A stretch of 64,000 bases of DNA from Burkholderia sp. Bp9143 (GTDB lineage: Bacteria; Pseudomonadota; Gammaproteobacteria; Burkholderiales; Burkholderiaceae): positions 62,001-126,000 of the forward strand of contig NZ_QTPO01000011.1 in the NCBI RefSeq assembly GCF_003853645.1, given 5' to 3'. Below the pieces are notes generated by a model that searched no databases, was not told the origin of the DNA, and saw only the letters and a program-made list of their open reading frames with translations. Below are positions 25,382 through 34,592 of this stretch, piece by piece. The number at the start of each line of letters is the position of its first letter. Position 1 is the first letter of the stretch. The translations under genes and the position numbers were made by a program.

Positions 25382-26683
25382 TCAAGATACGGCCCGAAGC
25401 GCGCGCCCCATCTCCGCGATCGGCATCGCCGCGATCGAATTCAGCAGCCGCGTCTCCCCGGCGTCCGGGTGCGCGATCGCCCGCACTTCGTCGAGCGTCT
25501 GCGCGACGTGGCGATCGAGCGGTTCGAGAAAGCGCTGCAGTTCGCTCGCGGCCGCCTTCTCCTTGAGCCCGAGCGCCTGACCGAACGCGATCAGCGCATC
25601 CGCATCGATATCGACAAACCGCGTCGCGGTGCCGAGCGGCATCGTCAGTTCGCAGTGCGGCCAATGATCGCCGCGATGGTCGGGCCGGTGCGTCGGCGTG
25701 TGATACACCACCGTGCTGACGATGTCGTAGAACGGCGCGAGCCGGTAGCCGCGCGCGTCGACGAAGAACGACAGGTTCTTCAGGTGCGCGTCCGCATTGC
25801 CGACCACCACATTGAACACGGTCCAGCGGAACACCGACAGGCGCGCCAGCGCGCGCGTGCTGGTGCGGTCGATCGCGCGGGCGAGCTCCTGCGCATTCGC
25901 GCGCTGATACTTGAAGCCGCGGTCGTAGTTGAGCAGCTGCATCGCGTCGATCGTATGCACGCGCCCGGCCGGCGCCGACGCGACGTCGCGGTCGAACCGA
26001 TCGATCACGTAGCACGCGGACGGCGCGCGCAGGAAGTGCACGTCGGGCACGTCGAGGCCCATCATCTTCGCGAGCTTCATGCAGAAGAATTCGTTGATCG
26101 CCGAGTGCGGGTAGCCGGCCGCGCGCATGTCCGGCTTGAGCAGGTGCATCGACGGCTCGCTGCCGACCGGCTCGTACAGCGCGTAGTCGGGCGCGTCGCC
26201 GCGCAGCACCAGCAGCAGCTTCTGCTGCGCGCCGGCCGCGGACATGCGCTTGGGCGCAGTGGCCGTCAGCGCGCGCTCGGGCATCGCCTGGATCCGGCGT
26301 TCGAGCTCGTCGAGCGGCAGCGGCTGCAGGCTGCCGGGCGCTTCCTGTTCGCCGTCGGCCAGCAGCGTCAGCGCGCCGGCCGATTCGCGCCCGAAGTACG
26401 CGAGCAGGCCCCACGCGTCGGCGGCATCGATCTTCGCCTCTCGTGCGAGCGACGTGCGCATGCCTTCCTCGGGCAGCAGGTTGTCGAAGAACCACTGGAC
26501 CGGGCGATCGGTCGACGTGTCGGTGAAGGTGCCGGCGCGCAGCGCGAACGCCGGCGACAGCGGATAGGCGGCCGGGGACGCGAGCCATTGCGGGTCGTAC
26601 GCGAACGACCAGATGCCCTTGTCGTCGGTCAGCGTGCCCATGCGCACGCCGTTGGCGGACGCGATCAGCGTTCTAGCCGCCAT
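25382..26683 (-). CDS. hipA: HipA-family serine/threonine kinase toxin
   Basis: A 433-residue HipA homologue; HipA toxins phosphorylate glutamyl-tRNA synthetase or similar targets and cause growth arrest and persistence. The couple_hipA N-terminal domain covers about 10-110. Kinase parts: SAAGAQQK (148-155), the segment that carries the autophosphorylated Ser in E. coli HipA; HLLKPD with K184; INEFFCMKLA; GNADAHLKN with catalytic D298; and PFYDIV with metal-binding D320. All key residues are present, so it is likely active. It overlaps hipB by 11 nt. Confidence 0.9.
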   Translation of the reverse strand: MAARTLIASANGVRMGTLTDDKGIWSFAYDPQWLASPAAYPLSPAFALRAGTFTDTSTDRPVQWFFDNLLPEEGMRTSLAREAKIDAADAWGLLAYFGRESAGALTLLADGEQEAPGSLQPLPLDELERRIQAMPERALTATAPKRMSAAGAQQKLLLVLRGDAPDYALYEPVGSEPSMHLLKPDMRAAGYPHSAINEFFCMKLAKMMGLDVPDVHFLRAPSACYVIDRFDRDVASAPAGRVHTIDAMQLLNYDRGFKYQRANAQELARAIDRTSTRALARLSVFRWTVFNVVVGNADAHLKNLSFFVDARGYRLAPFYDIVSTVVYHTPTHRPDHRGDHWPHCELTMPLGTATRFVDIDADALIAFGQALGLKEKAAASELQRFLEPLDRHVAQTLDEVRAIAHPDAGETRLLNSIAAMPIAEMGRALRAVS

Positions 26684-26957
26684 GGCTGCTCCTGCGGCGT
26701 TGCGCGGCCTTCAGCGCGGTGGCTTCCGAAATCTCGACCGACGACTCGGCGTACAGGCGCACGCCCAGTTCGCCGAGCAGCAGCATGACCTTGCCGATTT
26801 GCGCGGTCGGCTTCCCGGCTTCCACCTGGCTGATGAATTTCGGCGACAGCCCGGTCGCGTTCGCGAGTTCGTCGCGCGTGAACCCCTGCTGGAGCCGCGC
26901 CGCGCGGATGAGGTGGGCGAGCGCGCCGATCGTGTCGACGGACTGGGACTCCGACAT
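26673..26957 (-). CDS. hipB: HipB-family antitoxin (Xre-type DNA-binding protein)
   Basis: A 94-residue antitoxin and autorepressor. The helix-turn-helix reads IRAARLQQGFTRDELANATGLSPKFISQVEAGKPTAQIGKVM, and a C-terminal strand region (GVRLYAESSVEIS) follows, as in HipB dimers. GGAGA precedes the ATG at 26957. It is transcribed ahead of hipA and overlaps it by 11 nt. Several palindromic repeats upstream (26974-27141) are candidate operators. The C-terminal tail (TALKAAQRRRSSHGG) is basic. Confidence 0.9.
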   Translation of the reverse strand: MSESQSVDTIGALAHLIRAARLQQGFTRDELANATGLSPKFISQVEAGKPTAQIGKVMLLLGELGVRLYAESSVEISEATALKAAQRRRSSHGG

Positions 26958-26973
26958 GACGTTCTCCGTGCTT

Positions 26974-27141
26974 CGTATCTGATCGGGAACAGTATTGCAC
27001 AACTCGCCAGTCCGGGCATCATTTCGTTTCCGTACGGAAACGAATTGGCGATCACAGGAGTGGGTGCGTCGCTGCGTACCCGATCGGGAACGGGGAGTCA
27101 CGCAATCGTGACAGAGGCTGTTTCCGTATCCGATCGGATGC
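26974..27141. promoter_or_regulatory. hipBA promoter region with repeated operator-like sites
   Basis: A motif of the form CGTAYCNGATCGGRA occurs three times in the same direction: 26974-26990, 27075-27091 and 27125-27141. Each is centred on NGATCGG; the last contains ATCCGATCGGAT, a full palindrome. A separate perfect 22-bp palindrome lies at 27023-27044 (core TTTCCGTACGGAAA). E. coli HipB binds TATCC-N8-GGATA repeats upstream of hipBA; these sites are a plausible counterpart with shorter spacing. Confidence 0.55.
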
Positions 27142-27194
27142 GGGGAAGGGGGCTGGCGTCCCGCCGGTCGCGTTCCCCGTACCGCGTTCAGCGT

Positions 27195-29429
27195 TCAGCG
27201 CCCGGCTTCCGCGCCGGCGCCGTCGTGCGCATCGCCGGTCGTCCCTGGCCAGCTCATCGCGAGATGCAGCGCGGCCGGGTCGACCGGTTTCACGAAATGC
27301 TGCAGGAACCCGGTGGCGAGACAGCGTTCGCGATCCGCGTTGCGGCCATAACCGGTCAGCGCGAGGAAGATGCACGGCGTGACTTCGTTGATCGCCTTCA
27401 GCCGGCGCAGCAGCTCGTAGCCGTCCATCACCGGCAGCCCGATATCGAGGATCGCGACGTCGGGGCGGTACGCGCGGTACGCGGCCAGCGCGCTCACCGG
27501 GTCGTGCACGACGGCGACCTCGTGACCGGCCTCGCGCAACCATTGCGCGAGCGTCGACGCGGCATCCTCGTGGTCGTCGACCAGCATCACGCGCCGGCCG
27601 ATGCTGCCCGGCGCCATGTCGCGGATGCCCGGCGGCGGCTGTGGCGCGACCACCGCCACAGCCACCGCTTTCGGCCGGGACTCGGGCAACGTGATCGTAA
27701 ACGTGCTGCCGCAGCCGGGTCCGGCGCTGTCCGCGCGCACCGTGCCGCCGTGCAGGGTCACGAGGCTTCGCACGAGCGCGAGGCCGATGCCGAGGCCGCC
27801 GTGCGCCTGCTTCGTCTCGCCGCCGAGCCGGTAGAACGGTTCGAAGATGCTGTCGAGGCGGTCGGGCGGAATGCCGGCGCCGTTGTCGCAGACCTCGATG
27901 GTCGCGGTACCGTCCGAGCCGTGCGCCGCGCGCACGGTAATGTCGCCGCCCGTCAGCGTGTATTTTGCCGCGTTGGTCAGCAGGTTCGCGACAGCCTGCG
28001 ACAGCCGCACCGGGTCGCCGTGGCAGCATGCGTCCGGATCGGTGTCGACATGCAGGCGGTGACGGCGCGGCTCGAGCAGCGGGCTCGCGATCTCGACCGC
28101 GCGGTCGACGATATCGGCGAGCCGCACGGCCTCCTTCTTCAGCGTGATCTCGCCGCGCGTGATGCGCGACACGTCGAGCAGGTCGTCGATCAGCCGGACC
28201 ATGTGATCGAGCTGCCGCTGGATGATCGCGATCTCGTTCGGCGTCGCGTGGCCGTCGCGGTTGCGGATCAGCTCCAGCGCGAGCGAGATCGGCGTCAGCG
28301 GATTGCGCAGCTCATGGCCGAGCACCGCGAGAAACTGGTCTTTCGCCTGATTCGCGTCGCGCAGCTCGCCCAGCAACCGGTCGCGCTCGGTGTTCGCGGC
28401 GACGAGCTTCTCGCGCGCGGCGACGTGCTCGGTAACCTCGACCGCGCTGACGATCACGCCGAGCCCGTCCGCGAGCGGCTGCGGATTGAAATGCAGCCGG
28501 TACACGCGGGCGCCGTCCTCCGGTTCGGGCCGGTCGCGGTGTTCGCCGATCGTCGTCGAACGGCCCTCCGCGCGGGCGGCTTCGAGCGCCCGCACGATCG
28601 CGGGCGTATCGCCGCCGGGCAGCACCGACGTCAGCGGCTGGTCGACGATGTCGGTCCGGCCGCACAGTGCGGAGAAGCGGTGATTCGCGAGCACGATCCG
28701 GTGCGCGGGGCCCGACAGCAGCGCGATCGGCAACGGTGCGTGCATCAGGACGCCGTTGCGTTGCTGTTCGGCGTCCTCGCGGCGGCGGATCTCGTCGCTC
28801 AGCGCGCGCGAGCGCTGCTGCGACAGCGCCAGCGTCAGGTGCAGCTCGTTGGTGTCGTTGCGCAGCGACGCGGCCGGCAGGATGCGGCGGTGCAGCGCGC
28901 ACACGTGGCGGAACATCTCCGACTGCTCGGCGCTCGGAAACGCATCGTGCGGATAGCCGCAGTACAGCGAGAAGCGGTATCGCTCGATCAGCTCGTTCCA
29001 CAGCGCTTCCAACCGCAGCGCCCCGGCGTACCGGTTCTGCGCGCACAGCAGCGCGACCATTTCGCCGAACGCGTGCACGGGCCGGCCGGCGCGGACCGCC
29101 GCTTCGACGATCATGCCGATCGAGCGGCGAAAGCGCGTGGGGTTTGGCAGGTCGCCGTCCATGAAGCTGTCGAGCAATGCCTGCGCGCCGGACATGAAGA
29201 TCCGGTCGCGAACCGCGCCGCCGATCGCCGCGCCGAGCGTGTCCAGGCGTTCGTGCACCGCGGCGAGCCGGTCGGGCCGCGCGATCACGATCGCGCTGCC
29301 GCCGTCGCGCAGCGCATCGGCCGCGAACGACGCGACTTCCGACACGAGCTGCTCGCCGGACTCGTAGAACTGGACGAAGTGATCGGTCCGCATCGGCGCC
29401 GATTCCAGCAGGGGAGAGTCAGTTTTCAT
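27195..29429 (-). CDS. Hybrid sensor kinase: MEDS-PAS-histidine kinase-receiver
   Basis: A 744-residue soluble signalling protein. Residues 15-180 resemble the MEDS/DcmR sensory domain (HFVQFYESGEQLVSEVASF, then GRPVHAFGEMVALLC). A PAS domain follows (about 225-335), then HisKA with H372 in GHELRNPLTP, a HATPase domain (NLLTNAAKYT, CDNGAGIP, GLGIGLALVRSLV), and a C-terminal receiver domain (MLVDDHEDAAST, phospho-acceptor in VAILDIGLPVMDG, KPVD lysine). Phosphate can pass within one chain. No output regulator is adjacent. It lies upstream of hipBA on the same strand. Confidence 0.9.
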   Translation of the reverse strand: MKTDSPLLESAPMRTDHFVQFYESGEQLVSEVASFAADALRDGGSAIVIARPDRLAAVHERLDTLGAAIGGAVRDRIFMSGAQALLDSFMDGDLPNPTRFRRSIGMIVEAAVRAGRPVHAFGEMVALLCAQNRYAGALRLEALWNELIERYRFSLYCGYPHDAFPSAEQSEMFRHVCALHRRILPAASLRNDTNELHLTLALSQQRSRALSDEIRRREDAEQQRNGVLMHAPLPIALLSGPAHRIVLANHRFSALCGRTDIVDQPLTSVLPGGDTPAIVRALEAARAEGRSTTIGEHRDRPEPEDGARVYRLHFNPQPLADGLGVIVSAVEVTEHVAAREKLVAANTERDRLLGELRDANQAKDQFLAVLGHELRNPLTPISLALELIRNRDGHATPNEIAIIQRQLDHMVRLIDDLLDVSRITRGEITLKKEAVRLADIVDRAVEIASPLLEPRRHRLHVDTDPDACCHGDPVRLSQAVANLLTNAAKYTLTGGDITVRAAHGSDGTATIEVCDNGAGIPPDRLDSIFEPFYRLGGETKQAHGGLGIGLALVRSLVTLHGGTVRADSAGPGCGSTFTITLPESRPKAVAVAVVAPQPPPGIRDMAPGSIGRRVMLVDDHEDAASTLAQWLREAGHEVAVVHDPVSALAAYRAYRPDVAILDIGLPVMDGYELLRRLKAINEVTPCIFLALTGYGRNADRERCLATGFLQHFVKPVDPAALHLAMSWPGTTGDAHDGAGAEAGR

Positions 29430-29754
29430 AGCTCACGACCACGCGATACCGCTGGCGGCCGGCGATTCCGTGGCGCCGCCATATCCGGGCGGGCGTGAGC
29501 AAGCTGCGTGCCGCGCGCGTGACGAGGCCCGGCGGCCTTGCGGCACGGCCTCGGCCCGCGCCGGCGGTGCCGGGTGAGGCCGCGTTTGTAAATTCTGCAG
29601 GAACGCGGCGCGCACAAGATCGTGCCGGACGATCCGCGCCGGACCGGGGTGCGGGATCCGGCCGGCACGCCTGCCGCCCGGGCAGCGATCTTTATCGCCG
29701 CAGCAGATAGACGTATCGGAATCGCAGCGTCGACGCAGTCCGGCGCTCGGGCAC
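29430..29754. other. Spacer upstream of the hybrid kinase gene
   Basis: No gene recognised in these 325 nt. It should hold the promoter of the minus-strand hybrid kinase gene, but I see no clear hexamers or repeat. Confidence 0.4.
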
Positions 29755-29905
29755 TCAGAACTTCACGCGCAGCCCGCTGACGAACGCGACCTGGCGATTC
29801 GTCGACGATGCGCTGCCGATGTTCGAGATCGCCGCGATCCTGCGATAGCCGCCCGACGTCGCGGTGCTCGGATCACCAGCCGCGAGCTGGTAGATGCCGG
29901 CGTGT
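29755..29905 (-). pseudogene. C-terminal relic of an outer-membrane porin gene
   Basis: The minus strand reads AGIYQLAAGDPSTATSGG, then NIGSASSTNRQVAFVSGLRVKF and a stop at 29755-29757. SSTNRQVA followed by GLRxKF is the wording of the last two strands of Burkholderia porins, with the terminal Phe. Only about 50 codons remain of a 350-400 residue protein; upstream sequence is not porin-like. Confidence 0.65.
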
Positions 29906-30231
29906 GCGGCGTCATCGCGTCCGCGTTGCCTGCTGGCGCGGACGCATCGCGCGGTGGGCGAACGTCGACGCGCGATGACCGGCGATCGCGGTCATATCGA
30001 TCGATGGAATCGTTCGATCGATGCGCGCCGGGTCACGGGCGTGGCGATGTTTTCATGCGACGGGGTGCTGTGCGGCGCGAGGCCGATGCGCTACGCGCGC
30101 GAGCCCGTCGATTCGCGGAAACGTGCGAGGATGCCGCGCGTGCCATGCGGGCGATGCGTCATGCGTGGCGCACGACATGAAGGGCAGGCCGGTGCGCCGA
30201 AGCGAAAGTGCCCGGCGCGGATCGAGTCGGA
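29906..30231. other. Spacer without recognised genes
   Basis: I find no convincing reading frame in these 326 nt. Open frames exist on the plus strand, but they lack ribosome sites and read as Arg-rich shadow peptides. Confidence 0.4.
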
Positions 30232-30552
30232 TCAGGAGAACGTCGTCGCGACCATGATGCCGAACACCAGGCCGAGCGCGATGCTGGTCAGCCGGCCGTA
30301 GATCGATGCGCGCACGTTGTCGTCCAGCTCGAACGGCGAGCGCTTGTGCTTCCATACCGTGCTGAATGCAACCGGGCGGGTCAGCAGCACGGTGCAGGCG
30401 ATCAGCACCGGCGTCGCGACGAGCATCGCGATGCGCGGCCCGTTCCAGTCGACGCCATGCATCATCAGCGAAACGAGCACGGCGAGCGGCACCTCGACGC
30501 ACAGGCCGAGCAGCAAGCCGCCGACGAAGGAATCTCCCGGTGATTGGAACAT
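30232..30552 (-). CDS. Unknown small membrane protein
   Basis: A 106-residue protein with three probable membrane helices (about 10-30, 42-62 and 88-105) and a charged loop KHKRSPFELDDNVRASIYGR between the second and third. I do not recognise the family. It is flanked by gene-free spacers on both sides and has no operon partner. The ATG at 30552 has only a weak purine stretch upstream. Confidence 0.5.
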   Translation of the reverse strand: MFQSPGDSFVGGLLLGLCVEVPLAVLVSLMMHGVDWNGPRIAMLVATPVLIACTVLLTRPVAFSTVWKHKRSPFELDDNVRASIYGRLTSIALGLVFGIMVATTFS

Positions 30553-30855
30553 GGTCGCCCGTCCGTTCGAATGAAAGCCGCGCCCGTTCTCGGGCCGTTG
30601 AAAATGGCGACCGTGTTCCTTGTCGAAGGCCCTGCTCGATCGTGTGGCCGGATGTTAAGGCAAATTGTCGACTGGTTGTCGGCTATTCAAGCTATTTAAC
30701 AAATGTTCGACGGAAACCGGGTATCTTGCGCGGAACGGGACGCGCGCGCCGTGGTAAAAGTCGGCGACGATGTTCCGGCAGACGGAGCCGGGGCGCTGGC
30801 ACGATGTGATCGAGCGGGTGGCGCGTGCGCTTGAAGCCAACCAGGGGATTGCAAC
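30553..30855. promoter_or_regulatory. Divergent spacer between the small membrane protein and the methyltransferase
   Basis: Holds both 5' regions. GTCGACTGGTTGTCGGC and an AT-richer stretch (30660-30710, including ATTTAACAAATG) are visible, but no defined promoter or dyad. No gene is seen. Confidence 0.3.
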
Positions 30856-31625
30856 ATGATTGAAAACCTGACCCACCATCCGGCGACGATCGCCTGCAAG
30901 GTGTGCGCCGCCGAAGCGGACATCTGCGGCGTGGTCGATTTCTCGCGCTGCGGCGCCGACACGATCGCCGGGAAAAAGGTCGATCCGTTCGTGGGCGTGC
31001 CGATCTACTACTACGCGTGCAGGCAATGCGGATTCACGTGCACGCCGGCCTTCGACCACTGGACGCACGACGATTTTGCGCGTCACGTGTACAACGACGA
31101 CTACGCGCGCCACGATCCGGAGTACCTCGAGCATCGTCCGCAGCAGCACGCCGACCTGATCTGCACGAGCTTTCCGGCAATGCGGGAGAGCCGCATTCTC
31201 GATTTCGGCTCGGGGCTCGGGCTGCTGGAAAAGAAGTTGTCCGCGCGCGGGTTCGCGGACGTGACTTCGTATGACCCGTTCAGCCATCCCGTCGCGCCGC
31301 AGGGGCAGTTCGACTCGATCCTGTCGTTCGAGGTCTTCGAGCATCATCCGGATCCTCGAAGCCTGTTCGCCGACATCATCGGGTACAGGGTGCCGGCGCA
31401 CTTCTGTTTCAGACGTCCCTGATCACGCCGGAGATCCTTGCGCGAGGGATCGAGCAATGGTGGTACTGCGTGCCGCGCAACGGGCATATTTCGTTTTACA
31501 CGAGCCAGGCACTGACGCTGCTGGCGACGCGGCATGGGCTCGAATTCGGATCGTTCAGTCCGGAGTTGCACGTGGTTTTCGATCGTGCGGCGGCGCCGGG
31601 GTGGCTTTCCAGGTTCCTTGCGTGA
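30856..31625 (+). pseudogene. Class I SAM-dependent methyltransferase interrupted by a frameshift
   Basis: The first 175 codons give a zinc-ribbon-like start (CKVCAAEAD, then YYACRQCGFTC) and a methyltransferase core with RILDFGSGLGLLEKKL (SAM loop) and LSFEVFEHHPDP. At about 31383 the frame breaks. The other frame continues cleanly with GALLFQTSLITPEILARGIE and HISFYTSQALTLLATRHGLEF, the expected end of the domain, to a stop at 31623-31625. Adding one G to the GGG at 31381-31383 restores a 256-residue protein. As written, the product would end at 31422. It may be a recent mutation or a sequencing slip. Confidence 0.8.
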
Positions 31626-31685
31626 CAGCGTGTCCGTGCCGCGGCGTCGATCCGCATCGTCTTCATCCAGGTTTCCGCACGGCCG

Positions 31686-32522
31686 TCAGTCGAGCGGGAC
31701 CGTGAGCCGTTCGATCACGGCGGCTGTCTCGGGACGCACGCCGCGCCACCACGCGAACGCTTCCGCTGCCTGCTCGACCAACATGCCGACGCCGTCCGCG
31801 ATGCCGCGCACGCCGGCATTGCGCGCAAGCCGGAGAAAGGGCGTCAGCCGCTTGCCGTAAGCAAGCTCGTACGCGGCTCCGGCCGGGCTGAAGACGCTCG
31901 GCGGGACGGGCGGCAGATCGCCGGCGAGGCTCGCGGACGTGGCGTTGACCACCAGATCGAAACGTCCCATCGCGGCGAGATCGGTATAGCCGCACGCCAG
32001 CAGCGGCCCGCGTCCGGCGACCGACCCGGACAGCGCACGCGCCTTGTCGACGTCTCGATTCGCGATCACCAGCTCGGCCGGCCCGGCCGCGAGGAAGGGC
32101 AGCAGCGCGCCGCGAGCCGCGCCGCCCGCGCCGAGCATCAGCACGCGTTTGCCGGCCATCGGCAGGCCGAGATTGATCTCGATGTCGCGTACGAGCCCGA
32201 TCCCGTCGAAGTTGTCCGCCAGAATGCGTCCGCCGTCGAACTTGAGCGCGTTGGCCGCGCCGGCGAGCGATGCGCGCTCGCTGCGTTCGTCCGACATCGC
32301 GAACGCCTCGAGCTTGAACGGGGCGGTGACGTTGATGCCCTTGCCGCCGCTCGCGGCGAATGCCCGCACCACGTCGGCGAAGGCGCCTTGCGGCTCGACC
32401 GGCCCCTCGATGGCCGAGTAGCGCAGGTCCTGCCGCGACGCTTGCGCGAAGATGCCGTGGATCAGCGGAGATTTCGTGTGTCCGATCGGATTGCCGATCA
32501 CCGCGTACTGGTCAGTCATCAT
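31686..32522 (-). CDS. Shikimate dehydrogenase-like protein (AroE family)
   Basis: A 278-residue NAD(P)-linked dehydrogenase of the shikimate/quinate family. Substrate residues: GHTKSP near the N-terminus (the family SxS becomes TKS), NVTAPFKLEAF with the catalytic Lys, and ADNFDGIG with the catalytic Asp. The dinucleotide loop is LGAGGAARGALL. It is the last gene of a tight five-gene operon with a CoA-transferase, so it more likely serves a catabolic route than the housekeeping shikimate pathway. The start overlaps the CoA-transferase stop by 4 nt. Confidence 0.82.
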   Translation of the reverse strand: MMTDQYAVIGNPIGHTKSPLIHGIFAQASRQDLRYSAIEGPVEPQGAFADVVRAFAASGGKGINVTAPFKLEAFAMSDERSERASLAGAANALKFDGGRILADNFDGIGLVRDIEINLGLPMAGKRVLMLGAGGAARGALLPFLAAGPAELVIANRDVDKARALSGSVAGRGPLLACGYTDLAAMGRFDLVVNATSASLAGDLPPVPPSVFSPAGAAYELAYGKRLTPFLRLARNAGVRGIADGVGMLVEQAAEAFAWWRGVRPETAAVIERLTVPLD

Positions 32523-33739
32523 TGGCTCGCTTTTGAGTAGAGAACACCATCGGCCTGCATGGCATCGATTTCAGCGGGATCGAACCCGAGCGAACGAGCG
32601 ACGTCGGCGTTGTGCTGCCCGAGATCGGGCGCGACGTCGCGAATCGTCGTATCGCAATCCGAGAACCGGAACGGCAGGTTCGGCAGGCGCAGCGTGCCGT
32701 AGCGCGGGTGCTGCTGCTCGACGACCATGCCCCGGGCCTGGATTTGCGGATCCGCCAGTACCTCGTCGATGCGTTGTACCTTCGCGCAGGGCACGTCGAT
32801 GCGATCGAGCAGGTCGAGTACCGACGCGACGGAACGAGCGGCCACCCACGGCTCGACGACCGACAGGATTTCCACGCGGTGCGCGTTGCGTCCGACGCTG
32901 TCGTGAAATCGCGTGTCGGCGCCGAAGCCCGCCGGCCCGCCGTGCGCTTCGATCAGGGCAGCGAAGCGTTTCCACGCGTCGTCGACCTGCGCGGCGATCA
33001 CGAGATCGCCGTCTGCCGCGCGGAACACGCCATAGAGCGTCGAAGTCGGCATGTCGTGCCCGGTCTGCTCGGGCAGCACGCCTTGCAGCGTGTAGCACTG
33101 GACCGCGTATTCGTGCATGGAGACCAGCGTGTCGTACAGCGCCATGTCGATGTGCTGTCCGCGGCCGCTCTTCACGCGTCCCAGCAGCGCGGCGTTGATG
33201 GCCGCGACCGCGTGAATGCCGGTGTACATGTCGCCAAGCGAGATGCGCAGCAGCGGCGGCCGCTCGCCCGGCGTGCCGACCATCTGCATGATGCCGCTCC
33301 TGGCCTCGGCGATCAGCCCGAAGCCCGCGCGATGCGCGTCGGGGCCGGTGTGCCCGTATGCCGAAATCGAGCAATAGACGAGTGCCGGATTGCGTGCCGA
33401 CAACTCGGCATAGCCGAGCCCCAGCTTGTCCAGCGCGCCGGGCCGGTAGTTCTCGATGAACACGTCCGCGGAGTCGCACAGCCGCTGCATGAATGCCTTG
33501 CCGCGCGCGTCCTTCATGTTCACGCTGACGCCGCGCTTGCCCATGTTGAGCTGCAGGAAATAGCCGCTTTGCTGGTCGTCGAGTACCGTCGCGTGCTGGC
33601 GGCCGGCGTCGCCGGTGCCGGGGCGCTCGACCTTGATCACTTCGGCGCCGAGCGCCGCGAGGCAGCGCCCGACATAGGGGCCGGCCAGGAAATGGCTGTA
33701 GTCGACGACGCGAATACCTTCGAGAGGGCGGGCCTGCAT
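32519..33739 (-). CDS. Class III (CaiB/BaiF) CoA-transferase
   Basis: A 406-residue family III CoA-transferase, which moves CoA from a donor thioester to an organic acid. Seen: MQARPLEGIRVVDYSHFLAGPYVGRCLAALGAEVIKVERP at the start, SADVFIENYRPGALDKLGLGY, the catalytic Asp in SLGDMYTG, and GRGQHIDMALYD. Neighbours are a MaoC hydratase (1-nt overlap, TGATG) and the AroE-like gene (4-nt overlap). The substrate is probably a hydroxy or cyclic acid made or used by these neighbours. Confidence 0.9.
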   Translation of the reverse strand: MQARPLEGIRVVDYSHFLAGPYVGRCLAALGAEVIKVERPGTGDAGRQHATVLDDQQSGYFLQLNMGKRGVSVNMKDARGKAFMQRLCDSADVFIENYRPGALDKLGLGYAELSARNPALVYCSISAYGHTGPDAHRAGFGLIAEARSGIMQMVGTPGERPPLLRISLGDMYTGIHAVAAINAALLGRVKSGRGQHIDMALYDTLVSMHEYAVQCYTLQGVLPEQTGHDMPTSTLYGVFRAADGDLVIAAQVDDAWKRFAALIEAHGGPAGFGADTRFHDSVGRNAHRVEILSVVEPWVAARSVASVLDLLDRIDVPCAKVQRIDEVLADPQIQARGMVVEQQHPRYGTLRLPNLPFRFSDCDTTIRDVAPDLGQHNADVARSLGFDPAEIDAMQADGVLYSKASQ

Positions 33740-34203
33740 CAGAACGCTCCCGGCCGGCGCGGCACCATCAGCCGATGTTCGCCGCGCTGAACGACCTGGC
33801 CGTCCTGATTGATCAGCTCCGACGGCAGCACGACGATGCCCCAGCCCGGGCGGCTCTTGCTCGCCCGCATCGAGCCGACGCGGAACGTCACGTGCAGCAC
33901 GTCGTTCACCTTGATCGGCAGCAGGAAGTCCCAGGTCCAGCCGAGCGACATGCCCGGCACGAAGCGGTAGTCGCTCTGCGTCTTGAGGCCGTCGGCGATC
34001 GACAGCCCGAACAGGCCGTGCGCGACGAGGCAGCCGAAGTGGCTCGCGTTCGCGTATGCCTCGTCGACGTGCACCGGCGTGTGGTCGCCGGTGAGATCCG
34101 CGTAGGCGAGGATGCGCGCTTGGGTCACCGTGTAGCTCGGACTCGTGCATGCGTCGCCCTCGCGGGCGTCGTCCCAGTATTTTTCGACGATCGTCATGGT
34201 CAT
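33739..34203 (-). CDS. MaoC-type hydratase/dehydratase
   Basis: A 154-residue hot-dog fold enzyme. The signature ADLTGDHTPVHVDEAYA carries the catalytic Asp/His of R-specific enoyl-CoA hydratases, and GCLVAHGLFGLSIADGL follows. With the CoA-transferase next to it, hydration or dehydration of a CoA thioester is expected. Overlaps: 4 nt with the VOC gene upstream, 1 nt with the CoA-transferase downstream. An alternative ATG lies at 34197. Confidence 0.88.
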   Translation of the reverse strand: MTMTIVEKYWDDAREGDACTSPSYTVTQARILAYADLTGDHTPVHVDEAYANASHFGCLVAHGLFGLSIADGLKTQSDYRFVPGMSLGWTWDFLLPIKVNDVLHVTFRVGSMRASKSRPGWGIVVLPSELINQDGQVVQRGEHRLMVPRRPGAF

Positions 34204-34592
34204 GCCTCCGTTCGCGGATTGATCGCCAGCGCCTGCGCGACACAGGAGGCGGGCGTTGCCTGAATGAGTTCGACGGCCAGGCCGTCGGGCAGGCGCAGCC
34301 AGTTCCGCCCCTGCGGCATTTCAGTGACGCCGTACGCTTGCGCCGCGGCCAGCGCGGCCTCCAGGTCTTCGCACATCACGCCCAGATGGCCGAGCCGGCC
34401 CTCGGGGCCGTCCCACGCAGGGGCATGGATGAACTGCATGCCGCCGAGCGTCCAGTACTGCCGCGGCGCGTCGACGGTGCCGTCCACCTCGCGCATCGTC
34501 ATGCCGAGCACGTCCTCGAAGAACCGGATGTGCCAATGAATGTCCTTCACCCAGATGGCGACGTGCTCCAGATAGGCTTTCGTGGCGCTCAT
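34200..34592 (-). CDS. VOC-superfamily (glyoxalase/bleomycin-resistance fold) protein
   Basis: A 130-residue single-chain VOC protein with paired beta-alpha-beta modules: YLEHVAIWVKDIHWHIRFFEDVLGM and GRLGHLGVMCEDLEAALAAAQAYGV. Metal ligands of the fold are likely H10, H73 and E115 (AVELIQ). Members include glyoxalase, epimerases and ring-cleavage enzymes. It is coupled by ATGA overlaps to both neighbours and probably acts on the same pathway intermediate. Confidence 0.8.
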   Translation of the reverse strand: MSATKAYLEHVAIWVKDIHWHIRFFEDVLGMTMREVDGTVDAPRQYWTLGGMQFIHAPAWDGPEGRLGHLGVMCEDLEAALAAAQAYGVTEMPQGRNWLRLPDGLAVELIQATPASCVAQALAINPRTEA

